Below the pieces are notes generated by a model that made no database searches, was not told the origin of the DNA, and was given only the letters and a program-made list of their open reading frames with translations. Source: Sporosarcina cyprini (lineage in GTDB: Bacteria; Bacillota; Bacilli; Bacillales_A; Planococcaceae). From it: a stretch of DNA of 64,000 nucleotides. Position numbers and translations under genes: made by a program. Of the stretch, positions 9,534 to 18,560 are shown in pieces. Positions within the stretch are counted from its first letter, which is position 1. Each line of letters begins with the position of its first letter. The stretch spans positions 124,001-188,000 of the forward strand of contig NZ_JAKMHX010000016.1 of the NCBI RefSeq assembly GCF_022048975.1, written 5' to 3'.

Positions 9534-10786
9534 ACCGTCCACTCGCTGACGCCTTGCTCGCTTCCTAAAAGGAGAATATCGACTTCGTCCCCTGCCTCAT
9601 AACCACGTGTCCCACTCGGCAGCACAATGAGGCAATTCCCTCGGGCGATTGAAGAGACCGCATTGGATTTATTGAAACCTGCCGGCGAAGCGATGATTCC
9701 ATCGGGCGTGAATTTCCAAGTCGCCCGGATGAATCGTGTGAATGGGTTCGGTTTAGAGAAATCCTCTCCAAGCCGCGCTCGCATCCTTGGCATATAAGGT
9801 GCACTGTTGCCCATCATACCGAGAATGGCCGGGCGTGCGAACAGTTCAAATCCCGTAAAGCAAGCAGATGGATTGCCGGACAGCCCGAACAGCAGCTTTT
9901 CCCCTAAAACTACTACCGTCGTAACGCTGCCTGGACGCATCGCTACTTTATTGAACAACACTTTTGCGCCGAGCCGCTCATAAATAGCCGGCAAATAATC
10001 ATAATCGCCGACCGAAACACCGCCTGTCGTCAAAAGAAGATTTGTCTCCTCTATCGCCTTCGCGACAAGTTCTGTGCAGGCGTCTAGATCGTCCTCCATC
10101 ATCCCGTACGAACGGTATGCAATCCCCATCCGCTCCAGCTGGGCGCGAATCATCGGTCCGTTCGAGTTGCGGATTTTCCCGGGCATGAGCTCATCCGCCA
10201 CATCAAGCAGCTCCGTTCCTGTTGACAGCACACCTGCGACTGGTTTTTTCGCCACTTCCACTTGGGCGTAACCAAATGTCGCGAGCAGCGCAATCGTTCC
10301 CGGATGAATGAGGGAACCTGCTTCCACCAACCGTTCTCCCGCTTTGGCATCTTCCCCTCTAAAGGAAATGTTCTCGCCGGGTTCAAATGGTTTGCGCAGT
10401 GTAAAATCGGCTTCCCCTTCTACCGTCTGCTCCAGCATGACGACTGCGTCCGCTCCTTCCGGCAGCTGAGCTCCCGTCATGATCCGATATGCTTCCTTTT
10501 CACCAATCGGCTTGTCGCCTACATATCCCGCGCCAATTTCGCCAATCACCCGGAAAGATTTCCGGTTATCGCCGGATGCTCCTTCGGAATCGATCGACCG
10601 GATGGCAAAACCGTCATAAGGCGATCGGTCAAAAGGCGGTACATCGTGCTTCGCCACAATCGGCTCAGCCAGTATTCTGCCATACGCCTGATCAAGTACT
10701 ACCTTCTCCGTCCCAAGCGATGCAACATGTTTCATGACAAGACGGACTGCTTCGGAAACCGGAATCGGCTTTCTCATTTCCACCAT
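9530..10786 (-). CDS. moeA: molybdopterin molybdenumtransferase MoeA
   Basis: Inserts molybdate into adenylylated molybdopterin. The protein of 418 residues shows the MoeA landmarks: [12 protein letters not shown] near residue 50, [35 protein letters not shown] and [12 protein letters not shown]. It is the first gene of the minus-strand operon moeA-mobB-moaE-moaD-mobA-moaA. The start chosen is the ATG at 10786; an ATG nine bases later is possible. The promoter should lie in the roughly 110 bp shared with the divergent moaC. Confidence 0.95.
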   Translation of the reverse strand: MVEMRKPIPVSEAVRLVMKHVASLGTEKVVLDQAYGRILAEPIVAKHDVPPFDRSPYDGFAIRSIDSEGASGDNRKSFRVIGEIGAGYVGDKPIGEKEAYRIMTGAQLPEGADAVVMLEQTVEGEADFTLRKPFEPGENISFRGEDAKAGERLVEAGSLIHPGTIALLATFGYAQVEVAKKPVAGVLSTGTELLDVADELMPGKIRNSNGPMIRAQLERMGIAYRSYGMMEDDLDACTELVAKAIEETNLLLTTGGVSVGDYDYLPAIYERLGAKVLFNKVAMRPGSVTTVVVLGEKLLFGLSGNPSACFTGFELFARPAILGMMGNSAPYMPRMRARLGEDFSKPNPFTRFIRATWKFTPDGIIASPAGFNKSNAVSSIARGNCLIVLPSGTRGYEAGDEVDILLLGSEQGVSEWTV

Positions 10787-10898
10787 GCAAACCCGCTCCC
10801 CTCTTCTGTTATACTTATACAATAAACTAGTTATCCTTGAGTTCGTAAAATTCGAACTCTCTTATACTAACAGTACTATGACGGAAGGAATGAATCCA

Positions 10899-11402
10899 TT
10901 GTCTGAACTCACGCATTTCAATGAGCAGGGCCGCGCCAAGATGGTCGACGTCTCCGACAAATCCATTACGCCCCGAATTGCCGTTGCCACTTCGTCCATC
11001 GTCGTCAACGAAACGATCCACTCACAAATTACCGAAGGGACGAATAAAAAAGGCGACGTCTTCGCCGTGGCGCAAGTCGCTGCCATCATGGCCGCCAAAA
11101 ATACATCTTCCATCATTCCAATGTGCCATCCACTCGCTTTGACAGGTGTAGATGTCCGTTTCACCTGGAATATTGACGAGACAGCCCATCACTACGAAGT
11201 ACGAATTCAAGCGGAAGTGAAAACAAAAGGCGTGACCGGCGTTGAAATGGAGGCCCTCACGGCCGCCTCGGCTGCAGCACTCACCATTTACGATATGTGC
11301 AAAGCAGCCAGCAAGGACATGGTCATCGGGCCGACGATGCTGCTGTCCAAAACAGGCGGAAAAAACGGCGATTACGCACGCCAACCCGATGGAAACGACT
11401 AA
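10899..11402 (+). CDS. moaC: cyclic pyranopterin monophosphate synthase MoaC
   Basis: Second enzyme of Moco synthesis, acting after MoaA. The sequence begins [18 protein letters not shown] and contains [14 protein letters not shown] and [26 protein letters not shown] is near the end. I place the start at the TTG at 10899, because GGAAGGA lies nine bases upstream; ATG codons at 10878 and 10893 lack a well-spaced site. That gives 167 residues, the usual length. It is the only Moco gene on the plus strand, divergent from moeA and convergent with moaB. Confidence 0.94.
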   Translation: MSELTHFNEQGRAKMVDVSDKSITPRIAVATSSIVVNETIHSQITEGTNKKGDVFAVAQVAAIMAAKNTSSIIPMCHPLALTGVDVRFTWNIDETAHHYEVRIQAEVKTKGVTGVEMEALTAASAAALTIYDMCKAASKDMVIGPTMLLSKTGGKNGDYARQPDGND

Positions 11403-11406
11403 CTAA

Positions 11407-11919
11407 TTAAAGCCGGTGCTTCGTCAACTCGTACACGATGTGATGGAGCTCCGGCAAAATCAGTTTTTCCATGGCAAGTTTCACAGCCTTCGACGAACCC
11501 GGCAACGCGTAAAGCGCCTTTTCTCCAATCCCCCCAGCTGTGGCGCGGCTTAACATTGCTTTCGAACCGACATCTTCCGTGTAGCTCAAATAGCGGAACA
11601 GCTCTCCAAAGCCATCAATCCGCTTCGTAAAATAGGGTGTCACCGTTTCAATCGTCACATCCCGCAAACCGATCCCCGTTCCGCCAGTGATCACTATCGC
11701 ATCGACGCTCGCATCCTGCAGCCATTGATTCACGACCGCTTCAATCGATTCCCGTTCATCAGAACAGATTCGGCGCACCTGAATATGATGGCCTGCTGCT
11801 CTCGCCAACTCTTCTATTACATCTCCGCTTTTATCATTTGCCGCGGTACGCGTATCACTGACAGTTAAGATGCCTATGCCAATCGGCTTTCGTTTATCTG
11901 TTGGCAGCAGTTCCGACAA
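11407..11919 (-). CDS. moaB: MoaB/MogA-type molybdopterin adenylyltransferase
   Basis: Adenylylates molybdopterin before molybdate insertion by MoeA (MogA-like activity), although the role of MoaB proteins varies among bacteria. The 170-residue protein has GILTVSDTRTAANDKSGD, VITGGTGIGLRDVT and the late LPGSSKAVKLAMEKLILPEL. It is 11 bp downstream of moeB and probably co-transcribed with it. Its stop nearly abuts the convergent moaC stop. Confidence 0.92.
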   Translation of the reverse strand: MSELLPTDKRKPIGIGILTVSDTRTAANDKSGDVIEELARAAGHHIQVRRICSDERESIEAVVNQWLQDASVDAIVITGGTGIGLRDVTIETVTPYFTKRIDGFGELFRYLSYTEDVGSKAMLSRATAGGIGEKALYALPGSSKAVKLAMEKLILPELHHIVYELTKHRL

Positions 11920-11930
11920 CTTCCTTCCCC

Positions 11931-12950
11931 CTATCCGAACAATTGATGGTATATCTGACGGCCTTTATTCAAATCTCGCAGCCCATGGATCAGCAGGCGG
12001 CCGTTTTGAAAGAGGACGCAGCGATAGTCTTCCACATGAAATTCGATGAAAAAGGGCGTCCGCTTATAGTCGCTCCCAATCCGCTTCGCGACGTCTTCTC
12101 CATCGTCCATTGTCAGCGCACGGCCGTTATCCGGGATTATTTGCACTGTTTCACGGCCGCAAAGAACGGCATAATTCGTCCCTTCCGGCTTATGTAAAGA
12201 CGGGTATGTCGGCATCTCGCCGCATGTCTCGCAAGTTGGACGGCGGAGGCGGGAAATACCTGCTTCCACCTGCGTATTATTCCATATATCAAAGTGAAGC
12301 AGCTTCGTCATCATGGCGTCTTCATTTCCCGTCAGCCACTTTAATGCCTCCGCTGTCTGCCGTGCCGCCACCAGTTGAACTGACGGTGCGATAATTCCTG
12401 CTGTATCGCATGTTTCATTGACGGATGGGAGGACAGGCAACAGGCATCTGAAACAGGCGGTTTCGCCTGGGATGAATGGAAATACCGTCCCCGAACTGCC
12501 GACGCAGGCGCCGTGTATCCATGGGATGCCTTTCTTCCAAGCCACGTCATTGATGAGCAGGCGTGTTTCAAAATTGTCCGTCGCATCCATGATCAGATGA
12601 GCGTCAGCAACCAATTCCTCCAACAATGGACCGTCCACATGGTCCAACACAATCCGGATATCACTGTCCCGCCGTATGTCTTTCAGCCGGCGCTCTGCGG
12701 CAACTACTTTCGGCGTCCCTTCGTCCGCATCCTGCTCTGTAAACAATTGCTGGCGCTGTAAATTCGATCGTTCCACATAATCACGATCTGCAATTGTTAG
12801 TTTTCCGATGCCCGCGCGAACTAGCATTTCCGCAATCGGGGAACCGAGCGCCCCGCATCCGATGATGACGACATGAGCGGAGCCAATCCGTTTTTGTCCT
12901 GTTTCCCCGATCGGCTTGAAAAGCATTTGTCTCGAGTACCTGCTGTCCAT
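11931..12950 (-). CDS. moeB: MoeB/ThiF-type adenylyltransferase (molybdopterin synthase activating enzyme)
   Basis: E1-like enzyme that adenylates the C-terminal glycine of MoaD. The ATP-binding signature is GCGALGSPIAEMLVRAG followed by DRDYVERSNLQRQQLF. Paired cysteines CFRC and CETC are the zinc site. At 339 residues it has the C-terminal extension usual in Bacillus MoeB. The ATG at 12950 has an AAAGGGGTGAGGGAG site; a GTG nine bases upstream is an alternative. ThiF-type activity in thiamine synthesis cannot be excluded from sequence, but the context supports Moco. A long leader precedes it. Confidence 0.92.
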   Translation of the reverse strand: MDSRYSRQMLFKPIGETGQKRIGSAHVVIIGCGALGSPIAEMLVRAGIGKLTIADRDYVERSNLQRQQLFTEQDADEGTPKVVAAERRLKDIRRDSDIRIVLDHVDGPLLEELVADAHLIMDATDNFETRLLINDVAWKKGIPWIHGACVGSSGTVFPFIPGETACFRCLLPVLPSVNETCDTAGIIAPSVQLVAARQTAEALKWLTGNEDAMMTKLLHFDIWNNTQVEAGISRLRRPTCETCGEMPTYPSLHKPEGTNYAVLCGRETVQIIPDNGRALTMDDGEDVAKRIGSDYKRTPFFIEFHVEDYRCVLFQNGRLLIHGLRDLNKGRQIYHQLFG

Positions 12951-13171
12951 CTCCCTCACCCCTTTCCAACAAATAAACCGAGAGCTTCCAATCGATAGGA
13001 TCGGACGCCCTCGGAACGGTTTATAGTCATATCGACAAATGTACCGACATAGCGGATAACAGCGCTCAACACTTCATTCTAATGAAGGATGAGCATTTCT
13101 AAATCGGCTTCCCCGTTCTGCATTTATTCCACATACTGTTCTCGCTCAGTACGATAACTGACGATTCTATC
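12951..13171 (-). promoter_or_regulatory. long, potentially structured 5' leader of moeB-moaB
   Basis: About 220 nt separate the predicted transcription start from moeB. On the minus strand, CCGAGGGC (13014-13007) can pair with GCTCTCGG (12985-12978), and an inner CCGATC pairs with GATTGG. Competing with this, ATAAACCG (13024-13017) is perfectly complementary to CGGTTTAT (12980-12973); both use the same CCG, so two folds are mutually exclusive. A second hairpin with an inner CTTCAT/ATGAAG stem lies at 13064-13093. I do not recognise a known riboswitch consensus here. Confidence 0.45.
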
Positions 13172-13177
13172 TCTTTC

Positions 13178-13186
13178 AGTATACCA
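13178..13186 (-). promoter_or_regulatory. extended -10 promoter upstream of moeB
   Basis: Minus strand TGGTATACT gives an extended -10 element (TGnTATACT). The -35 region is poor. It predicts a start near 13171 and so a leader of about 220 nt ahead of moeB. Confidence 0.5.
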
Positions 13187-13232
13187 GAATTACAGAAGTC
13201 TTTACTAAATACAAAACAAGGCTCGCATTCAA

Positions 13233-13760
13233 TCAAATAATAGATGTATAAACATCATTGAACAGCTGTTGCTGTTCCGGAGAACGAAGGGTATTGAGAA
13301 CCTTTGGAAACAGAAGCGTTTCCTCTTTATTGAAATGGGCAGTCATTAGATCAAACAGTTTGCCTGCATCCTTGGCGATTGCCTTTAATTCAACCAACGT
13401 CATATTATTAATATCCTCATAGGAATACTGCAATAAAAATTCGATACCTGCCAGAATCCTCGCATGCTCTTCCTTCACCTTTTTGATGGCGAATAAATCC
13501 CTCTCGGTTTCCGCGTTTTTTACAAGCAAGGGGTAAAGAAACTCCTCCTCTTTCTCTGTATGGTTTCGAAAGGGGCCGATAAACTCCATAATCTGTCTGC
13601 GCAATGACTGCCATACTTCCCTGCCCTCTGCCGGTGAATAACGATTACTTCGGAAGCCCAAAACAGCGGTATGCCAACTCCCCATCAGTTTCGACAAAAA
13701 ATTATGTTCATTTTTAAGCACGTCGATTGCCGGCAATTCATCGTCATAGGTCGATTTCAT
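13233..13760 (-). CDS. hemerythrin domain-containing protein
   Basis: A 175-residue cytosolic protein with a hemerythrin-type four-helix pattern: H-rich positions in NEHNFLSKLM, RNHTEKEEEFLYPLL, VKEEHARIL and MTAHFNKEETLLFP, the last being the classical HxxxE ligand motif. Such proteins bind a di-iron centre and sense or handle O2 or NO, or repair iron centres. It follows nreC by 21 bp on the same strand, so it is probably the last gene of the nreABC operon. A role in oxygen/NO handling during nitrate respiration is inferred. Confidence 0.85.
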   Translation of the reverse strand: MKSTYDDELPAIDVLKNEHNFLSKLMGSWHTAVLGFRSNRYSPAEGREVWQSLRRQIMEFIGPFRNHTEKEEEFLYPLLVKNAETERDLFAIKKVKEEHARILAGIEFLLQYSYEDINNMTLVELKAIAKDAGKLFDLMTAHFNKEETLLFPKVLNTLRSPEQQQLFNDVYTSII

Positions 13761-13781
13761 AACGTGTGCGGACCTCCTTTT

Positions 13782-14429
13782 TCAGAAGTTCAGAAATTTC
13801 TTTTTCAGCGCATATTCGACTAGCTCCGGACGGCTTTTCAAATTCAGCTTTTCCATCATCTTCGACTTGTGCGCTTCTACTGTTTTTACCGAGATAAATA
13901 GCTTTTCCGCAATTTCTTTATTCCCATAGCCTTTGGCGACGAGAGGCAAAATTTCGATTTCCCGTCTCGAAAGGATTTTATAAGGATCGGTTTCTTCCTC
14001 CTGGTAATCCTTCTGGACAAACTGCCGGACGAGCGAAGTCGCCATGGATGGATGGATATATGTACCGCCGTCATGTACAGTCCGGATCGCCGTGAGCAGC
14101 TCTTCATCGGGCGAATTCTTCAGTACATAACCGGACGCCCCATTTTTTAATACATGAAATAAATACTCTTCATCATCATACATAGTCAAAATGATAATTT
14201 TCGTTTCAGGGAAGTCCTCCTTGATTTTCCCGGTGGCAATCAACCCGCTTTCCCCCGGTGGCATGCTTAGATCCATCAACAGGATGTCCGGGTGATGCTT
14301 GGCCACCATTTCATACGCTTCCAGGCCATCCGCCGCCGTAGCCACCACTTCCATGTCCTCCTGGAAATTCAAGATATACATGAACCCGCTGCGCACGACC
14401 GCGTGATCGTCGGCTATGACAATTTTCAA
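13782..14429 (-). CDS. nreC: response regulator NreC
   Basis: LuxR/NarL-type response regulator, 215 residues. The receiver has IADDHAVVR and the phospho-acceptor Asp in [10 protein letters not shown]; the C-terminal helix-turn-helix is [21 protein letters not shown] followed by [18 protein letters not shown]. In staphylococci NreC activates nitrate and nitrite reductase genes without oxygen. It overlaps the nreB stop by 4 bp, giving tight coupling. The subfamily call rests on the NreB-type partner. Confidence 0.9.
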   Translation of the reverse strand: MKIVIADDHAVVRSGFMYILNFQEDMEVVATAADGLEAYEMVAKHHPDILLMDLSMPPGESGLIATGKIKEDFPETKIIILTMYDDEEYLFHVLKNGASGYVLKNSPDEELLTAIRTVHDGGTYIHPSMATSLVRQFVQKDYQEEETDPYKILSRREIEILPLVAKGYGNKEIAEKLFISVKTVEAHKSKMMEKLNLKSRPELVEYALKKKFLNF

Positions 14430-15490
14430 GCGTCCTCCCTCCTCTTCACAGGCACCCGCAAGCGGATGGACGTCCCTTTGCCGATCACCGATTCCACTGT
14501 CAAGTCGCCATCCACCAGTTCCGCTCGTTCCTTCATTCCAAACAAGCCAAGACCCGTTCCTTTTGGTTCGATTTCATGTAAATCAAACCCTTTGCCATCG
14601 TCCTTCACAACCAATTGGAGTGTCTCATTCTGTTCGTCAAGCTCAACGGTGATTTCCTCCACATCCGCATATTTCAGCGCATTGAATACGGCCTCCTGAC
14701 AGACCCGGTAGAAGACGGTTTCCACTTCTCCCCCGTAGCGTTCCGCTTCAAGGCCAGTATCAAAATGAATCATCAAGCCATAATTCTTTTCAATCCATTT
14801 GAAATGCGTCCGGAACGCTGCCTTTAAGCCTAGATCATCGAGAGTGGCAGGACGGAGCTCAACGGATAAATGGCGGATATCATCCAACAGCCTCATAAGG
14901 GAGCCTTCTGTCTGTTGTAATTTCTTCAACGCTTCTTCACTGATGTTCATATACTTCAGCACACGCAAATCGACAAGTGAACTGAGCATTTCCTGCGCCA
15001 CACTATCATGCAGTTCACGGGAAATCCGCTTCCGTTCATTCTCCTGCGCTTTAATGACACGCTTCATCATCCGCTTCTGGGTGAGTTCCTCCTGCGTTTG
15101 GAACTGGTGCGTCATATCCCGAAGCAAAAATGCACGGATACCATTCTCCTGATCTATCGTTTGAATGCTCGCGGAATACGGGATGACGCCCTTCCCTTTC
15201 GTATCAAAATACACTTGGAACGAGCTGATATCCTCTTCCGGCTTGGACATATAGCAAGAAGCACACGTCTGCAATTCATCGGAACTCATATAACCTTTGC
15301 ACGTTTGGCAGATCGCTCCCGACTGGCCAGCCATCAATTGCCGATACACATCTTCCTCCAAAATATCCGCTGCCGCATCATTCATCCCGAGCACATTGCC
15401 GTCCCGGTCGAAAAAAAAGATTGCTTCCGCCGAGTTGCCATACAGCTTCATCAACAGCTCCGACAACTGCATTCCACTGATTCCATTCAT
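14426..15490 (-). CDS. nreB: oxygen-sensing histidine kinase NreB
   Basis: Cytosolic sensor kinase. Starting at the ATG at 15490 (overlapping the nreA stop as ATGA), the PAS-like N-terminal domain carries four cysteines, C61, C64, C76 and C79 (CQTC and CASC). These are placed as in the staphylococcal NreB [4Fe-4S] oxygen sensor. The phospho-acceptor region is [17 protein letters not shown], and the ATPase part has [12 protein letters not shown] and [15 protein letters not shown], typical of NarL-partner HisKA_3 kinases. Length 354 residues. No membrane segment. Confidence 0.92.
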   Translation of the reverse strand: MNGISGMQLSELLMKLYGNSAEAIFFFDRDGNVLGMNDAAADILEEDVYRQLMAGQSGAICQTCKGYMSSDELQTCASCYMSKPEEDISSFQVYFDTKGKGVIPYSASIQTIDQENGIRAFLLRDMTHQFQTQEELTQKRMMKRVIKAQENERKRISRELHDSVAQEMLSSLVDLRVLKYMNISEEALKKLQQTEGSLMRLLDDIRHLSVELRPATLDDLGLKAAFRTHFKWIEKNYGLMIHFDTGLEAERYGGEVETVFYRVCQEAVFNALKYADVEEITVELDEQNETLQLVVKDDGKGFDLHEIEPKGTGLGLFGMKERAELVDGDLTVESVIGKGTSIRLRVPVKRREDA

Positions 15491-15948
15491 TCGAATACCA
15501 TCTCCTTGCTGTAAAACGGACCAAACTGCGGACCAATCCAATTCTGGAATTCCTGAAAAACCTCAGCCTTCAGCATCCCGTCTGTCCGGTATCCCACTAA
15601 CAGCACACCTCTCACCCGGTTATACTTATAAAGCGGGATGGCGCCAAAACTCTTAAGTCCCTCCGCCACAACGATCGGATAATTATAAAGATCCTCTCCG
15701 CCGAGTTCCTCATCCGCACTTGAAATAAACATCGGCTTTCCCGTCTTAAAGACAAGCCCCGCAATCCCTTTCCCCGACTGCAACGTGAGCCGCTGATGCC
15801 GATCACTCCTGTTTCCCGTCACATATTTCCAACGCAATTCAAACCGCCGATCCGCCGATTGAACGAACGCCACACCCACATAATTGAAATCAAATTCGTT
15901 TTGAATCCCTTCGATTTCCTGCTGGACATTAAATAGTTCTTCTTTCAT
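15487..15948 (-). CDS. nreA: GAF-domain nitrate receptor NreA
   Basis: A single GAF domain, 153 residues from the ATG at 15948 (AGGGAG eight bases upstream); an upstream in-frame ATG at 16077 adds 43 unconserved residues and lacks a site. NreA binds nitrate and controls NreB activity in staphylococci. Sequence features include FNYVGVAFVQSADRRFELRW and GIAGLVFKTGKPMFI. It is the first gene of nreA-nreB-nreC-hemerythrin, all overlapping or closely spaced. Confidence 0.86.
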   Translation of the reverse strand: MKEELFNVQQEIEGIQNEFDFNYVGVAFVQSADRRFELRWKYVTGNRSDRHQRLTLQSGKGIAGLVFKTGKPMFISSADEELGGEDLYNYPIVVAEGLKSFGAIPLYKYNRVRGVLLVGYRTDGMLKAEVFQEFQNWIGPQFGPFYSKEMVFE

Positions 15949-16469
15949 GGCTACGACTCCCTGACGGAAAATGAGCGAAGCGCCTCTTTTCCATAGTTTT
16001 AGACATGCTTTCCTTACAGCATAAAGCGCCGTCCTGCATAATTCAACGGCACGCTCCACCGACTTGCTCATTTCCAATTGAAGATGACGACTATTATTGC
16101 AACGTTTCTTTACTAAAATATCACATTATTCTTAATTAATCATACAAGAGAACTGCAAATCGCAAGTCAAGGGAATACTCTCTTCTCAATTACAAAGACA
16201 ATTCTTCTACTATTCCCATCATACGGCAGAAATCACCTTGAACCTATTAGGGAACACCCTATTTCAAAAGGTACTTTCGTCCTGACAGGATGATATGTTT
16301 TCATCAAATCGAAAAAGTAGTAGCTGTCGTAAACAATATTTTTTCCACTTATAATAACTCCTTTTCTTTAATATAATTACAATTAAAGCTAAAATTTAAG
16401 ATAATTCTTACATTCATTAATGCATCTATCCAGTAAGGATATACTCAAAATTATTGGAGGAAGATAAAT
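15949..16469. other. intergenic region between nreA and the lipoprotein gene
   Basis: About 520 bp without a supported gene. It should contain the divergent promoters of nreA (minus) and the lipoprotein (plus). The part near 16300-16440 is strongly AT-rich. I see no clear Fnr-type palindrome or hairpin. Confidence 0.5.
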
Positions 16470-16832
16470 TTGAGAGTAGCTCAAATTATGCTTATTATTT
16501 GGGTGGGTCTACTGCTTTCTAGTTGTTCTGAAAAAGAGGAGGAAAATCTATTATCTTTAAGTGAGGATGTTATCGAGTTATACATCATCTATGATGAAAA
16601 AGATGAGAGCGATCAGAATATTAATCAACATGAATTACTACAACACATTTCAAAGTATAAAATACGTCAACAAATTCCCGTCACGACAATGAGTTGGCCA
16701 AAAGAAAAGCTAGAGAAATACCAGATTACTGAACTTCCAGTATTCATAATGGCAGATGAAAAAGAAATATTGCTAAAAACGAATAATATTGCTGAAGTCA
16801 AAGACTATATTAGTGGTCTTTCAGATAAATAG
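16470..16832 (+). CDS. small lipoprotein of unknown function
   Basis: A 120-residue protein starting at TTG 16470 after a strong GGAGGAAG site. The N-terminus is a lipoprotein signal: MRVAQIMLIIWVGLLLSSC with a lipobox LSSC, so Cys19 would be lipidated and the protein anchored outside the membrane. The mature part is polar and charged; segments IIYDEKDESD and ELPVFIMADEKEILLKTNN give a faint thioredoxin-fold impression but there is no CxxC. It is monocistronic and ends at a strong terminator. Composition is more AT-rich than its neighbours, which may point to acquisition. Function unknown. Confidence 0.75.
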   Translation: MRVAQIMLIIWVGLLLSSCSEKEEENLLSLSEDVIELYIIYDEKDESDQNINQHELLQHISKYKIRQQIPVTTMSWPKEKLEKYQITELPVFIMADEKEILLKTNNIAEVKDYISGLSDK

Positions 16833-16846
16833 AAAACTCATGAATA

Positions 16847-16884
16847 AAGAGCAACGGTTCCTATGAAGGGATCCGTTGCTCTTT
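16847..16884 (+). terminator. intrinsic terminator of the lipoprotein gene
   Basis: AAAGAGCAACGG and CCGTTGCTCTTT form a perfect 12-bp stem with a 14-base loop, followed by ATTATT. Strong hairpin 15 bp after the stop. Confidence 0.85.
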
Positions 16885-17033
16885 ATTATTCAGAATGAAC
16901 GATGACGTATACGACAACTCGGACCATCGAGAGGCACTTCGATATAATAGTCGCCGGAATGCTCATTTCTTAATAGTTGAAGAATTCGTGGCCAATAGTT
17001 CAACAATCGAGAACTACTCTTATTCTTTTTATG

Positions 17034-17567
17034 CAAAAAGCAATTTGGCGACAGCTGCTTCATGGCAACTGCTCATATATTCCAAAGAGTGCTCGTATTG
17101 GCCTTGGGACTGCTCGTATAACTCAAATTGTGCTCATAACTGGTGCGCAACTCCTCGTATAGCACAAAGAGTGCTCGTATCTTTGCGGAACTGCTCGTAA
17201 ATTCACAAAGAGTGCTCATATCTGCCACGGGACTTCCCGTATCTAACCTGGATCCGCCCCCTGCATAGAGCAATCGGCCTTTTCACTTCACCAAGTGCCG
17301 CACGAATTTTGACGATCCCTTCTCTTCAGAGTAACCGCTCGTATACTTGCTTGAACTTCTCGTATCCTGTCCCGTACCTCTCGATTATCCCGGAAACCGA
17401 TCGTATATTTTGGCAACCGCTCGTATCGCATTCACGAGCGCTCATATATTCCTGAAATCTCTCGATTATCATTTCGCACCGCTCGTATTTTATTTCTGGC
17501 AATCAATCATTTCACTTCTCTTTATACAAAAAGCAATTCGGCAACAGCTGCTTGATGGCAACTGCTC
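17034..17567. repeat. helically phased CTCGTAT repeat array bounded by 41-bp direct repeats
   Basis: CTCGTAT and one- or two-base variants start at 17072, 17092, 17113, 17133, 17154, 17174, 17194, 17215 and 17236, then again at 17338, 17359, 17380, 17400, 17420, 17441, 17461 and 17482. The steps are all 20 or 21 bp; the bases between are not conserved. A direct repeat containing CAGCTGCTT and ATGGCAACTGCTC lies at both ends (17034-17074 and 17527-17567), exactly 493 bp apart, i.e. 24 periods. It sits between the converging 3' ends of the lipoprotein and DUF6366 genes. No reading frame is supported. Confidence 0.88.
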
Positions 17568-17595
17568 GTTTTTTCAAGAATCTATCCTCCATTTC

Positions 17596-17778
17596 TCACC
17601 GCAACAGCACAATTACTATGTAGACAAGTATCGCTCCAATAATCAAAACGCCGGTCGCTTTCCAGCTCATTTCCCGAAGACCGCGGCTTCCTTGATCGAG
17701 GCTGTCTTTCACATTTCCGACTGGATTCCCTTCTCTCTCCTTCTGAACGAGATTCTTTTTGTTTTCATTCAACTCCAT
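17596..17778 (-). CDS. DUF6366-type small membrane protein
   Basis: A 60-residue protein starting MELNENKKNLVQKERE with AAGGGAG just upstream; the in-frame extension to 17847 has no ribosome site. A polar N-terminal half with the segment GNPVGNVKDSLDQGS is followed by one C-terminal transmembrane helix (WKATGVLIIGAILVYIVIV). This layout, including the NPxGN motif before the helix, matches the DUF6366 family of Bacillales. Function unknown. Neighbours give no clear link. Confidence 0.7.
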   Translation of the reverse strand: MELNENKKNLVQKEREGNPVGNVKDSLDQGSRGLREMSWKATGVLIIGAILVYIVIVLLR

Positions 17779-17891
17779 CAGCTCCCTTGCAGTTTCTTTC
17801 GTCTTAAACCGTCCAACTCCTTTTTTCCATGATTTACATTTCACCAATCAATCAGCTAGGATAGAGCTATATCAGATTGCGGGGGAATGAT

Positions 17892-18560
17892 ATGCGAACC
17901 ATTTTATATATAGAGGATGATCGAGAGATTGGGAGATTTGTGAAGGAAGATTTGGAGTCACGCGGGTTTTCAGTACGTTGGCTGCTGTCGGGCGACGGCG
18001 CGGATGAGGCCCTGGTGGATGCGGATCTTGTCATTTTAGATGTGATGCTTCCGGGGCTCGACGGCTTTACGATTGGCCAGCGATTGAAACGGAAGCAAGG
18101 GGATATTCCAATTTTAATGTTGTCCGCCCGTACTGCAGTAGATGATAAATTGGCCGGGCTTCAATTCGCCGACGATTATTTGACGAAGCCTTTTCACCCC
18201 GATGAGCTGGCAGCACGGATTGATGTGTTGTTGCGGAGGTCTGGAAGGGATTCTGTTGAAGAAATAGCGTTAGGGCATTTGCGAATTAATTTAAAAGAAA
18301 ACCGGATTGAAACGATAGCAGGTGAAGAAATTTTATTGACTGCCAAGCAGCATCAGATTTTCACCTATCTCCTGCGACACCCGAATCAGATTCTGACGAA
18401 AGAGCAATTATACGAGGGCATTTGGCAGGAGCCCTATCTGGAGGGAGATAAAACACTCCAGGTCCATATCCGCTATTTACGAGAAAAAATTGAAAAAGAT
18501 CCGAGCCGGCCAACGATCATTGAAACGATTCGGGGCATCGGGTATCGGGTGAAGCAATGA
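17892..18560 (+). CDS. OmpR/PhoB-family response regulator
   Basis: Receiver domain with IEDDREIGRF (acidic pocket) and phospho-acceptor Asp in LVILDVMLPGLDGF, then a winged-helix DNA-binding domain (LRINLKENRIET to TIIETIRGIGYRVKQ). 222 residues from the ATG at 17892, preceded by GGGGGA; a TTG 15 bp upstream is the only alternative. It overlaps the following kinase gene by 4 bp. The pair probably controls the downstream DUF6176 gene and perhaps the ABC exporter at 20.4 kb. Confidence 0.92.
   Translation: MRTILYIEDDREIGRFVKEDLESRGFSVRWLLSGDGADEALVDADLVILDVMLPGLDGFTIGQRLKRKQGDIPILMLSARTAVDDKLAGLQFADDYLTKPFHPDELAARIDVLLRRSGRDSVEEIALGHLRINLKENRIETIAGEEILLTAKQHQIFTYLLRHPNQILTKEQLYEGIWQEPYLEGDKTLQVHIRYLREKIEKDPSRPTIIETIRGIGYRVKQ

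Noticed and set aside
12951..13171. Moco riboswitch (RF01055 type) ahead of moeB
   Set aside because: I could not find the consensus blocks I know for that class; only competing stems are visible, so it is reported as an unassigned leader.
17347..17832. 161-residue plus-strand frame in the repeat region and over DUF6366
   Set aside because: It is built from phased CTCGTAT repeats and antisense of a better-supported small membrane protein; no ribosome site.
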